From: Plutella xylostella
Lineage: Eukaryota > Arthropoda > Insecta > Lepidoptera > Plutellidae
DNA length: 64,000 nt
NCBI RefSeq assembly: GCF_932276165.1
Contig: NC_064004.1
Span: forward strand, 2,490,001-2,554,000
Direction of reading: 5' to 3'
The translations under genes and the position numbers were made by a program. Position 1 is the stretch's first letter. Each line of letters starts with the position of its first letter. This document shows, piece by piece, positions 33,096-44,023 of the stretch. A model generated the notes under the pieces. That model ran no database searches. It saw only the letters and a program-made list of their open reading frames with translations, and had not been told where the DNA came from.

Positions 33096-34413
33096 ACTTA
33101 ATTTAATCCAAAGTAATAACTTGTCTACGTCGGGTCAAATAAGTTGGTCTAGCCTATTTGGTGTTTTTTTTTTTTATTTTAAAGTATTGCTGATATTAAA
33201 GTAAACTACCTTATAAGTAAATTTAGATAAAGAAGACCCGTGAAGCCGAACCATTTTTAACCGACTTCGAAAAAAGGAGGAGGTTCTCAATTCGTCTGTA
33301 TGTATGTTGTTATCTTATTTTTTTATCAAATTTGATTTAACACTTTTCACATGTCTTCCATTCTATCTTAAAGCTTCCTGAAATAAATTAATTTATTAAA
33401 CTTACTGTTTATATTTTCCTTTCAAAATTAATAACCAGTTGATAACTTTAAAGGTTGGAATAGTACTCTCTTAAATGTTGTGGATATTTGTCGTTGTATC
33501 AATTTGTGAATATTGAGGATAAAAAACATTTAAATATTCAGTTATATTTTTTAAGAAATGGTGCGGGTTTAGTGTGATTGGTGCAAAAATCTGACTACAA
33601 CAACATCCCCTTTTAATTTCCTAAAATTAGTATTTATTTAAACAACCTTTTATCTTTGCATAATGTTTTCCACTAGGAACCAAAAATGCCAGAGGTTGTC
33701 ATATAAATACCTACCCACATACAATATCAACGCTACATAATATACTTACATGTATTTTTTCTATCTATACTGATTCTAGAAACATGGTAAACACAAAAAA
33801 CTTGCTTCCACATACTTTCATTTTGAGATAAGTAAATGCTTCTCTCTCCATAACTTTTTTTAAAAGAAAAGGTAAATAGTTTTGTCCCATATTCGTATGT
33901 TTTAATATATAAATTTTCCTACTTTTATATACAGCAATATTATATAGGTTATACGCAGTCCGCAGATACTACATAGTATATGTAGTTTAAAATGCAATGA
34001 ACACTTCATTCTTTAAGGGCGACTTGCACCACTAATTTAAACGAAATTAAATCTATTGCTCTCTTGTTTAGTTAGTATACTGTCAAAGCAAGAATTTCGT
34101 TTAAATGTTTGGTGCAAATCACTATAAATAACGTTAGCGTCTTGTATAATTCAAAAATGAATGAATCAACTTTTACATAAATACTTTTTGTAAATAAAAA
34201 CATTGTTTTCTATTCATTTAGCATTTTAAAATCAAATTGTGATTTTGCTTGTTGAAAATTGAACGTCTGTACCTCGACCATAAAGTTCAATTTTAGGTGC
34301 AGTGCTAATACTACGTTTGAAAAAAAATTGTGTCTGTTTCAGTAAGATTAAAACATATCTGTTTGATAAAAAAAACATGCTGTCACTGCCTAAAACACAA
34401 CTTCAGACTGAGT
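33096..34413. other. Intergenic, AT-rich, no gene seen
   Basis: Contains the short repeat AACCGACTTCGAAAAAAGGA at 33260 and a loose hairpin near 34020-34125 (ACTAATTTAAACGAAATTAA facing GAATTTCGTTTAAATG). Nothing coding is supported. Confidence 0.5.
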
Positions 34414-34637
34414 ACAGTGCGACAAACTTATCTGTTCCGGTGAAATCGAACTAAATTGATTCATATCTCTTTACTTACTTATAAATTATAAGTATATGAA
34501 TATATATTAGATGGGTTTATTAAAACCGCAAGGGCGAATTACCACTTTGATTTGAGCAAACTTAAAATCTCATAGAGTGAAAAAATATTAGACATTTATG
34601 GGAGCTGTCACCGGAACAGATAAGTTTGTGGCACTGT
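34414..34637. mobile_element. Hairpin MITE (atagtgccacaaacttatc), diverged copy 2
   Basis: ACAGTGCGACAAACTTATCT and CCGGTGAAATCGAACTAAAT at the left, CACCGGAACAGATAAGTTTG and TGGCACTGT at the right. The interior differs from copies 1 and 3. It lies just downstream of the DNAJB12 stop and carries TTTATT (AATAAA on the minus strand) at 34516-34521. Confidence 0.65.
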
Positions 34638-34709
34638 AAGAATGAATTTTATCCCGCAGATAACATTTATCCAGACATAAATTAGGTTTATGACGATTTA
34701 GTTTCGCGA

Positions 34710-37700
34710 TTATCGATGGAAACTCTGCAGCTTCTCGCAAGATGGCGTCCGCAGCTTCTGCGCCTCCGACAGCTGGCGCGAGTCGCCGAAGTTTCTGCAA
34801 ATAAACACATCACATTGAACAGATGCAAAAAAGGGTAGTAAGATGAAAGATAGGGTCTTGTGTGAATTTAGGGATAAAAGTAGGCATTTTCAAATCTTGC
34901 ATGTCACTAGTCTTTGTGTCAAACGCTGAGTTGCAGAAAGAAACTTTAAGCTAATGTCGGCTTTAAATATATTGCTGCCTAGCTTTGACAGTATACGGAG
35001 AGACAGCATAGATTTATTACCGACATTAGCTTAATGTTCCTTTCTGCAACTCCGCATTCACCTAGCTTACTCAAATATACACACATTCCACACATACACA
35101 CATACACACAACATAACACAACCCATCCTAATTAATTTACCTCGCGTTCGTGACTGAGGTCACAACACTAAGGGCCAGCTGAAAACCAGCGCTGTGGCCT
35201 CTCTGGCCATAGCACACGCTGAGCTGGTGCCTTTTTGACGCTCTGGACAGCAACCTTGTTTGTTTATATTGTATTATTTTCTGTTTTTTCATATATATTT
35301 TTTGTAGTATTCTTTTGTTCTTTTTGTTTCTGTTTTTATTGTTCAGTGTGTCAAATAAATGTTTCTTTCTTTCTTTCTTTCTTTCATTTGTGTCAAACTG
35401 TTTGTGGACCAATATAATAATATCCCCCTATCCAGCCTCCGTCCATCCGTCCATTCATCTATCCGTCCAGTCCCTACTATTCATCCATACTCACACATAT
35501 TTACAACATAAGTATCATCAACAGTATCGCCCGTCTCGCTTTACTATATCTGTCTTGCTCATTCCTAATACTATAAGTAGGATCAGTAGTATATCTGTCT
35601 CGCTCTCACCTCGCCTTCCACGTCATGCTGTCCTTGTAGTTCTTCTCTCTCTGGCACGCGTGCCGCAGCCCCACCAGGTATTCCTCCTCGATGGCCGCCT
35701 CCAACCGACGTAGGGAACCCTGGTACTCCGTGCGTCTATACATCTAGCTATCTGTCTTCCATCCATCTATGTAGGTACCCATGCTCCATCTGTCTATACC
35801 AGCTAAGATTCTTTCCATCTATCAACTCCGATTTTTGGTCCTACGATCCTAACATCTATCTATTCTAACATCCATCCGTCTATGCATTAATCTATCGATC
35901 CATGTATCCTTCTATCAATTCATCCAGCTTAAAAAACAATCCATCTATCCGCTCCAATGTTCATCCTTCGATCCTAACATCTATCTATTCATGCATTTTT
36001 CATCTATTCATTTCATTAATTACTTTTTTTCTTTCTTTCTTCCTAAAAATCTATTTATATCTACAATTTTGATCCTTCGATCCTAACATTCTATACATGC
36101 ATCATTCATCTTTCTATGCATCCTTTCATGCATTAATCCACCCATGCATTTGTACAATCCGTCTATCGATTTAGCCATTTAACTGTCTATCTCTCTATCC
36201 ATATGGATACAGGAGCGTTTTTACTCCCGTTCCTAATAATAAAGTAAGTTGGATCAGTACATAGTATCTTATGTCTCGCTCGCTCACCTCGCCTTCTCAC
36301 ATCCATACCGTTCTTAGTAATTATCATGAACAGTATCGTCTGTCTCGCTCTACTACATCTGTCTCGCTCTCACCTCGCCTTCCACGTCATGCTGTCCTTG
36401 TAGTTCTTCTCTCTCTGGCACGCGTGCCGCAGCCCCACCAGGTATTCCTCCTCGATGGCCGCCTCCAGCCGACGTAGGGAACCCTGGTACTCCGTGCGTC
36501 TATACATCTAGCTATCTGTCTTCCATCCATCTATATACCCATGGTCTATCTCTCTATACCAGCTCAGATTCATTCCATCTATCTACTCCGATTTTTGGTC
36601 CTTCGATCCTTACATCTATCCATTCATGCATCCTCTATCTATCCATACATCCGTCTATCTATTGCCAGTTTCAATAACTCTATCTATTGCCAGTTTCAAA
36701 AACTCTATCGATAGCTGACAGTTAAGTAACTACAATTTTGACAGAACGCAACTTTTTATGTGTAAATATCGTATTCGATAGTAACGGTCAGCTGTCGATA
36801 GATAGAGTATTGAAACTGGCAGCTATTCATCATTCTACCTATCAAGCCATGTATCTATATACCCATCTATTCGTCCTACATCCAGTCCATCCTCCTATCC
36901 GTACATACCTAAAAACGCTCCCATTCCTCATAACATAGAAAGCAGAATTAGTAGTATATCTGTCTCGCTCTCACCTCGCCTTCCACGTCATGCTGTCCTT
37001 GTAGTTCTTCTCTCTCTGGCACGCGTGCCGCAGCCCCACCAGGTATTCCTCCTCGATGGCCGCCTCCAGCCGACGTAGGGAACCCTGGTACTCCGTGTGG
37101 AAGTTTTCCTTCACGTAGTATGGAACCTGGGGAAGAAAATTTGATTCAAGACAATGCAAGATAACGGTTGGTAAAAGGGCCGCTAGATGGCGCTATGAAA
37201 TTTGTTGTGACATTATCCGTTAGATGGCACTTAACGCTTGTTGTAGAAGTTGGCACAGGAACCCCTAAATAGTGTTTAAAGTGTTGTTAATTTTGATGAA
37301 GCGGCTGCTTGATGAGTGTGTTGACACAATACATAAATATTATTATATGGAATGTGTTATAGAGCAGGCGACGTAAGGAACCCTGGTACTACGTGTGGAA
37401 GTTTTCTTTAACGTAGTACGGAACCTGAAGGGAGAGAAGTTGGTTAGAAGGTTTGATAGATGGTGCTAGGTTGGCAAGATAACGGTAATAGGTTCGCTGG
37501 ATGGCGGTAGAAAATGTATTTTTAAGTTGTTGACAATATCTGTCACCGTAGATACAGGGAATCCTGTTACTCAGTGTGAAAGTTTTCCTTCATGTAGTAA
37601 GTTTTGTTCATGTAGTATGGAACCTGCAGAAAATTCAATTGAAAAACTGCACGATAACGGTTGGTAAAAGTTGTAGAAGTCAGTTAAAGCTTTTGCTGGA

Positions 37701-40700
37701 TGCCGCTAGGTAGGCAAGACAACAGTTGGTAAAAAGGTCCGCAAGATGGTGCGCTAATAATGCGCTGGCTTATTGGTGCTATAGTTTGTTAAGAGTTTCA
37801 GTAGTTACCACAAAGTTCGCTAGATGGCAGTTTAGAGTGCTATAGAAGTTGCTGTTAGACGGAGCTATTGTATTGTTTGTATTCTTAATCCCCTCGTAAT
37901 GACAGCGTGATTGTTTCATCTGTAATATATTATGAATGAAGATGGAATAACGAATAAAAGGACTGAGCGAACGAATGAATCAGCCATCGGAAGAAACGTT
38001 CTTAAAGACCAACAAACGAATCTCGAATAAAGAATGAAAATGCTCTTTTTCTGCTTTCTGATCTTGCGAACCTTACAAATAACGAATGTAGGCTTTCAGA
38101 ACGAACGATTGGGATTGGGACCAAAGGAAGAATGTATCTTGAATGTAGCTTGCAGAACGAACGAATGAATCTTGAAAAACAAACGAATGGCATCTATAAA
38201 CGGAAAGAAACGCACTAAAGAACGAATGACACAAAACCCTCCTTTTTGCCCTCGTACCTTGAGGTGGTTGGTCTCCCTCGGCACGGGGTGCTTGGAGCTC
38301 GGCGCCAGGCTGAACACGGGCTCGCTGATGAAGAAGCCGCTCATCATGGACAGCAGCACCAGCACCGCCACCGGCAGCAGCTGCAGCAGGCTGCCGTGCG
38401 TCTCGCGGCGCCCGCTAGGTGGCGCTGTGTGTGCTGTCTACATACGAGCTGAGGTGGGGGGTTTAGGGGATGGGTGCGGCGCTTTTAGAGCTAACGAATA
38501 GCGCTTTTAGAGCGAACGAATAGTACTTTTAGAGCGAACGAATAGCGCTTTTAGAGCGAACGAATGAAGTTTTTAGAGCGCTTTTAGAGCGAACGAAAAG
38601 CGCTTTTAGAGCGAACGAATGGCGCTTTAAGAGCGATAAATGGCTCTTTTAGAACGAACGGCGCTTTTATAACGAACGAATGGCGCTTTTAGAGAGACAA
38701 ATAGCGCTATAAAGCCAGAGATGGCGCTATAAAGCGACAAATGGCGCTTTTATAACGAACGAATGGCGCTTTTTAGAGCGCTTTAAGAACGAACGAATGG
38801 CGCTTAAAGAACGAATGACACCATTCCCCCTCCTACCTTGAGGTGGTTGGTCTCCCTCGGCACGGGGTGCTTGGAGCTCGGCGCCAGGCTGAACACGGGC
38901 TCGCTGATGAAGAAGCCGCTCATCATGGACAGCAGCACCAGCACCGCCACCGGCAGCAGCTGCAGCAGGCTGCCGTGCGTCTCGCGGCGCCCGCTAGGTG
39001 GCGCTGTGTGTGCTGTCTACATACGAGCCGAGGTGGGGGGTTTAGGGGATGGGGGAGGAGCTTTTAGGGCGAATGGCGCTTTTAGAGCGATCGAATGGCG
39101 CTTTTAGAGCGAACAATGGCGCTTTTAGAGCGAATGTTCCTTTTAGATTGAACGAATGGCGCTTTTAGAGCGATTTTCCCTTTTAGATTGGACGAATGGC
39201 GCTAAAAGAACGAGCGAATTGCGCTTTTAGAGCGCTTTAAGAACGCATGGCGCGATTTTAGAAGGAACTAATCGCGCTTTAAGAACGAACGAATGGCTCT
39301 TTTAGAACGAATGTCACTATCCCCCCTCCTACCTTGAGGTGGTTGGTCTCCCTCGGCACGGGGTGCTTGGAGCTCGGCGCCAGGCTGAACACGGGCTCGC
39401 TGATGAAGAAGCCGCTCATCATGGACAGCAGCACCAGCACCGCCACCGGCAGCAGCTGCAGCAGGCTGCCGTGCGTCTCGCGGCCCTCGGGCTCGCGCGC
39501 GCGCCGCCGGTGGTACACGTTGCCGCCGCCGCCGGGGAACGCTGGGGACGGGGGGCGTGATAGTAATAATAGATTTATAATAATAATATGTGGGGATATT
39601 GAATTTCACACACGGCCAAACGAACCCAAACTAGAGAGCCTGTAGCCTCTAGTATGGGTACCGGACAGCTCATATAAAGGTGTTGTAAAAAGGGTATACA
39701 TACTAAGCCGAAAGGCGCTGACGCCATTATGAACAACTTTTGTATTACGACTTTTGGAAATTTGCGAAAAAACAATCCCGTTTCTTTTTTCTTTTTTTTT
39801 TAGTATAGCCCTTTTGCGACACCTGTAGATTAATGTTGTCAAACGGGCCTCTATATGTTGGCTTCGGCCCCTTCGGCCTTCCAAATGCCTGGGACCCCAT
39901 GGTGCAGAGATGGTAAAGACACAACATAATTATACAAAGAGCACAAATATCTGCTACGGCCAGGAATCGAACCTGGGACCTTTGGCTTAGCAGTCAGGAC
40001 CGCTAGCCACTACACCATTCGGTTTGACGTAATGGAGATAGGTATATTCGAACGCACAGGTCTTGTGTTCGGTACTCGGTAAGTACTAGATTTTTGTTGT
40101 CGAAAGCAACATTATCAGTAAATCTCAATTAGCCATAAAACAAAAAATATCATTTGGTTTATTTTTTTCATTATGTCAAAAGTTTTGTTACGACGGAGGA
40201 GCCACTTTGTTGTAACGAATGGCATTCATCAAAATGAGTGACTCGAATGGTTGCTAATCTGGCTAATCTTTTCACCACAATGACAAATACTAGTCCAAGT
40301 CTAGCGTTTGTAACAGACAGAATCAGAAGTAGGACAACATCAGCCATGAATACAAACTCTGGACATAGGCCTCTGCCAAGGTTTCACATACTGGGATATC
40401 AGACAGTTAAAAATCCATTGTTTTTGGTTTTTGGTGTACCAATGAGTCTTCAGTGGTTAACTATCGGATCTAATACCTCAAAAAACAAACCATGCAAACA
40501 CTACAAGTAATAGAAAATGGACATTTACCAAAGACATTTGTACCTGTAGCCCCAAAGAACATGTTGAACAGTTCCTCAGCCGTCATGTCGGATTCGAACC
40601 CGCGAGCGTAGTACTGATGATGCGTGTGTCCAGTCGTCTGGTGCGACGGCTCTTCGCCACGCACGTCGTATTGCTTGCGCTTCTCAGGGTCGGTTAGGAC

Positions 40701-43690
40701 CGCGGCCGCGTTGCCTATGGCCTGGGGGTAAGGGGGGTTTTTAAAGTGAAGTTCTGTGGCATTTAGGCTGCGTTCCAGATCTGATTCTGAACGGTTCATT
40801 AACAGTCGATTGTCTCGTGATTAAGTAAGTTATCGTTCTATTGGCGAGACAATCGACTGTCGATGAACCGTTCAGAATCTGTTAATTATATGTTTCCGCC
40901 TTTAAACTAAAAGTACTGGCAACGCCATCTGTTGGTCAGATATACGCAACAACATTCAATAAAGGAAACTGTGTTCTGTGTGTGTGTGTGTGTGTTTGTT
41001 GGTCTTTTACGGAAAAACTAATGAACGGATTTGGATAAAATTGGGTATGAAGATGCAGGAAGCTGACAACAATAATATAGCCTACTCATTATTTCGATCT
41101 CTCAGTCAAAAGCTAGAAGCCATATTACCAGGGGTAGGCAAAGGTGAATTTCTGCACTCAGTGTAAATATTTGTTCAAATATAGTTAAGTTAACAGTTTG
41201 TAGGAATGACTGTATTATACAAAGGTATACAGTAATAAATAATTAGTTAATGAGCATCCCACATTATAAATTAGTGATACCTACCTGTTTTATACTCTTT
41301 GTGTGTAGGTATTCCATTGGCATTCATTTAAATAAGTTAACTGATTATAGTCTATTTTTCAACTTAGTACCAAAATGTTTTTTACTGTGTTGCTATTGGT
41401 CCACGTAATCAACATAAAGCTTTGAACAAAAGTGTTGTCCCCACTCCTAACAATGAGAGATTCCACAATTGCACATATTTAGCACAACATCCTCAAAAAC
41501 CATATCAATGCCAATTGAATTATGAATGTTTACCATCTTTCTGAGAAATTTCCAAATGTTGTACATTGTATGACTTCACTACCTAATTTACAGTCCAACC
41601 ATAAAGTCGTGAAAACGGAAGTGGGTCCTAACTAATAGTTTAAGACCGTATTTAATTGATCTGTTAGATTTATTAAAGGACAAATCCATTAGAAATCCAT
41701 AATCAATCAGTATTTTATTTTTAAAATGTATGTAAAAGTAAGTAAATAACTGACGATCATAAAAAGTCTTAGCAAAATCGCACTCTTTGTTGTCAGGACA
41801 TTATAATTTGACTGACTATACATTTTAATGACTATGAGGCAAAAATATATATTTTTATGATCTAGAATCTAGATGTGCAGGATACCTGACAGATTTAGTC
41901 ATCATTCTGCAGGATCTTGCAAAAGTGCTATAAATACTAAGCCAAAGGAGGTCTCAGGAGGTCAACCTAAATAACTTTTGTTCTAAAACTTAGGAAATTT
42001 GCGAAAAAAAATCTAGTTTCCCCAATCCACCCTGCATAAAGACTTACCTTGAAAGCCTCCGCAGCCCCGGGCGCGTGGTTCTTGTCCGGATGCAGCTGCA
42101 GCGCCAGCTTCTTGTATGCCTTCTTGATGTCTGAGTCTGTGGCCTCCTTCGACACCCCTGGGGACATTGATGAGGGTTATGTCAGCTTGTAATGCTGTGT
42201 TTTAATATTAATATAAAATATAAATAAATACAATTTGCAATTTGTTCTTTGACAGAGAGGGACAAAACAGTTCAATAGCTAAATGTCCTGTAAATTTTCT
42301 ATGAATGGTGTTAGACTTTTAGGCCCGTAGTAGTAGAAAGTTTTAGAATAGCACTTCTGCATAGATTTAGAATTTCTAGATATGTTAACCCACCAAACTG
42401 CAGTTCAGACCTTGGGAATATGCACTCCATTCCATTAGTGAGATTCAGGTGCAGGTACTTACACCCCCACAGAGAATAGAATAGAAAGGTGAGTATGAAA
42501 AGACCCTTGTATGTATGTCCAGCTACCCAGACCAGGTCTAGTGTTTGTCACCAAATTAATAAGAAAAAGAAGAACAGGAAGATGAGAACATTATTTTATA
42601 GTGGGTTTCTATGTTGCCTGTTGCAATTGCAAATTTGAAACACCAAAAGGTCAAACTACAGCTAAAAAAATCCTAAATGTTTATTATTTAAACATGATAG
42701 TTAATATATGTAGGTACATAATAGTTATTTATATTTATTTATTTTTAGCTTAGAACTTAATATGTTAGGTTATAGTTAGATATGTTTATTTAAATTTGGA
42801 TTAGGTTACACTTGATTGTCTCTGTGTATACAGTAGTTTTATTTAATTTTAAGAGTTATAGGCTTACTTTTATTTCCACACCATAAAGGTTGACTGGAAG
42901 AAATCGCGTTTAGGCGATAAGTCCGCCTTTGTATATATATACTTGTATTGTTCTTTCTTGTACTTGTTAACTTTTTCTTTAAACTGTGTAATTTGTGTAT
43001 ACATACAATAAAGTGTTTAAATAAATAAATAAATATTTTGGTACATATCACAGGTGAGATTTTAACTTACATCTCTGTCCATAATATCACCAATATTAAA
43101 TATTCTTAACAAACCCGAATCAAATGTATAAAAATACAGTTCTTCAATAACTTTGGAATCCATGAATAGATGGAAAAAACTAAACAATGTAAGATTGGCA
43201 AAACAAACTCACTGAATTCACAGTAAAACATATTAATGAGACGAGGTAAAACATTGACCTATCTTTCTTCAAACAACCACAAGGCCTTCTACCTACCACG
43301 TAAAAAGTGACCTTGTGTAAAAACTCAATCAAATTAAACAAATGTCACAAACTCACCGAGGATTTCATAATAATCTTTGCACTTTGTCTTGATGCGTCGG
43401 ACCGCCTCCAGCTGCTCCGTGGTGTACTCGCGCTGCTGCGGCTGGTGCGCAGGGGGCTTCCGCTTGCGAACATCGTCACCGCTGGGGCTGCTCGGAGGAG
43501 TCTTGTTCGGAGTCCCCGTAGACGGACCTGCGGCCTTCACCCGCGCCAACAGCTCCTTAGCACGAGCTGTCGGGTACAGCCGCTCAGCCTTCAACAGGAA
43601 TCGCTCGGCCTTCTCGGCGTTTCCAGAAGAAAATGCAGCCTGAGCTATGTCTATGCATTTCTCTGCTTCGTCCTTGTTCCCTTCGATCAT
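34710..43690 (-). CDS. DNAJB12: DNAJB12/DNAJB14-type ER membrane J-protein, complete
   Basis: Tail-region-anchored co-chaperone that recruits Hsp70 to the ER surface in protein quality control. Minus-strand exons: 43690-43357, 42157-42048, 40721-40544, 39541-39333, 37126-36975, 34794-34710. They total 1068 nt and 355 residues, all phases fitting; human family members are about 375-380. The N-terminus [16 protein letters not shown] and the linker match the family. The J domain runs from about residue 106 (DYYEILG) to 167, with the HPDKN motif at 134-138. A Gly/His linker with EELFNMFFG follows, then one transmembrane segment at about 234-254 ([20 protein letters not shown]). The conserved C-terminal domain ([19 protein letters not shown]-type helix) ends [17 protein letters not shown]. 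Start chosen as the only ATG in the exon that gives the family N-terminus. Exons 4 and 5 have nearby truncated copies. DNAJB14 is an equally good name. Confidence 0.93.
34927..35053. mobile_element. Hairpin MITE in the last DNAJB12 intron
   Basis: GAGTTGCAGAAAGAAACTTT and AAGCTAATGTCGG are mirrored by CCGACATTAGCTTAATGTTC and CTTTCTGCAACTC. Confidence 0.65.
35361..35386 (+). repeat. CTTT microsatellite
   Basis: About six units of TTTC in a row, in an intron of the minus-strand J-protein gene. Confidence 0.7.
35440..36260. repeat. Degenerate CATCTATC-type low-complexity region
   Basis: Long irregular run of words such as CCATCCGTCCATTCATCTAT and CATCTATCTATTC. It surrounds the exon-5 copies at 35610 and 36374 and continues at 36500-36930, and is part of the duplicated unit. 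Confidence 0.75.
35610..35732 (-). pseudogene. Half-copy A of DNAJB12 exon 5
   Basis: Repeats the 3' 123 bases of exon 5 (parent 36975-37097), with the same GTGAGAG donor, and differs by one base near 35703. The 5' 29 bases of the exon and its acceptor are missing. The nearest phase-compatible AG (GCTAG before ATGTATAGACGC on the minus strand) has a poor pyrimidine tract. Confidence 0.85.
36374..36496 (-). pseudogene. Half-copy B of DNAJB12 exon 5
   Basis: Same 123 bases as copy A, with no difference from the parent that I can see and the same donor. It ends at the same internal breakpoint (after ACTCCGTG on the plus strand), followed by the same CGTCTATACATCTAGCTATC as copy A, so copies A and B arose from one event and then a further duplication. 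Confidence 0.85.
36671..36826. mobile_element. Hairpin MITE (gccagtttcaataactctat)
   Basis: GCCAGTTTCA, ACTCTATCTA and ATAGCTGACAG at the left pair with CAGCTGTCGATAGATAGAGT and ATTGAAACTGGC at the right. The left arm is partly duplicated (two GCCAGTTTCA units). Confidence 0.65.
37371..37425 (-). pseudogene. Acceptor-side fragment of DNAJB12 exon 5
   Basis: Matches plus-strand 37073-37128 with several substitutions (GGAACCCTGGTACTACGTGT, TACGGAACCTG). It keeps the acceptor half, not the donor half. A further, more degraded fragment lies at 37550-37628 (TTCATGTAGTATGGAACCTG). Confidence 0.75.
37550..37628 (-). pseudogene. Degraded acceptor-side fragment of DNAJB12 exon 5
   Basis: Contains GGGAATCCTGTTACTCAGTG and GAAAGTTTTCCTTCATGTAG, then a partial internal repeat, ending TATGGAACCTGCAG. 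It is upstream of the parent in transcript order. Confidence 0.6.
38258..38408 (-). pseudogene. Half-copy 1 of DNAJB12 exon 4 (transmembrane exon)
   Basis: 151 bases that look identical to parent 39333-39483, with donor GTACGAGG. It encodes the transmembrane segment and [20 protein letters not shown] in frame. Instead of the parent's 5' part it is joined to a new flank, shared with half-copy 2. In that flank an AG (CACACACAG) would enter in the correct phase and read [11 protein letters not shown] into the transmembrane segment. Confidence 0.85.
38484..38825. repeat. Minisatellite, about 20-24 bp unit
   Basis: Repeated GCGCTTTTAGAGCGAACGAA with many variants. Each unit holds a small inverted repeat (CGCT, then TTTAG, then AGCG). 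It lies between the two half-copies of exon 4. A further block is at 39056-39325, between half-copy 2 and the parent exon. Confidence 0.85.
38837..38987 (-). pseudogene. Half-copy 2 of DNAJB12 exon 4
   Basis: The same 151 bases as half-copy 1 and the parent, donor GTAGGAGG, and the same truncation point and flank (CGCCCGCTAGGTGGCGCTGT). Spacing to the next copies is 579 and 496 bases. Confidence 0.85.
39056..39325. repeat. Minisatellite, second block
   Basis: Same unit as 38484-38825 (AATGGCGCTTTTAGAGCG), more degraded, including TTCCCTTTTAGATTG variants. Confidence 0.8.
39590..40024 (-). mobile_element. tRNA-derived SINE, copy 4, with nested MITE
   Basis: Body with ATGTGGGGATATTGAATTTC and ACACACGGCC; head on the plus strand CCAGGAATCGAACCTGGGAC and ending CACTACACCATTCGGT. 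A MITE (39677-39826) and further sequence interrupt the body. Confidence 0.6.
39677..39826. mobile_element. Short MITE inside the SINE
   Basis: AGGTGTTGTAAAAAGGGTAT at the left and AGTATAGCCCTTTTGCGACA then CCTGTAG at the right, the same family as 7891-8012. Confidence 0.5.
40780..40881. mobile_element. Hairpin MITE (gattctgaacggttcat)
   Basis: GATTCTGAACGGTTCATTAA and CAGTCGATTGTCTCG are mirrored by CGAGACAATCGACTGTCGAT and GAACCGTTCAGAATC. It is related to 5547-5645. Confidence 0.75.
40976..40996. repeat. GT microsatellite
   Basis: About ten TG units in a row in the second DNAJB12 intron counted from the J-domain side. Confidence 0.7.
42886..43035 (+). mobile_element. Non-LTR retrotransposon 3' end
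   Basis: AAGGTTGACTGGAAGAAATC and GGCGATAAGTCCGCC, then CAATAAAGTG and a TAAA tail. It is homologous to the 3' UTRs at 18091 and 50239 but has a different tail. Confidence 0.55.
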
Positions 43691-44023
43691 TTTGCAGTCT
43701 CAGCTAAAGGATCGCGGGTGATGAACGCACGCACTCTAAAGAAAATCACACGTGTAAATACTACAGTGGTTGTTGCGCAAATTGGATTATTGTAAATAGA
43801 ATTATTTTTGATTAATCATTTCTCTAATTTACTACGATGAAAAATTCTACGAGTTCGATTGAGACACAGATAAAAAATTGTGACACTTGGTGACAGCGAT
43901 GAAATGTCATGTCAATGTTAGTCTGTGATTTGACCTAGGTCGTGTTGCGTAGGAAACTAATTGTTTTTTCATGCATACCTAAATGAAGCTTAAATGGCAT
44001 ATTTTTATATAGAAAATTTATAA

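Noticed and set aside
35338..36930. CRISPR-like spacing in the CATCTATC-rich region
   Set aside because: Units are short, degenerate and without constant spacers; this is eukaryotic low-complexity DNA.
38246..39560. Plus-strand Gln/His/Ala-rich frames across the exon-4 copies
   Set aside because: They are antisense shadows of the minus-strand DNAJB12 exon and its half-copies.
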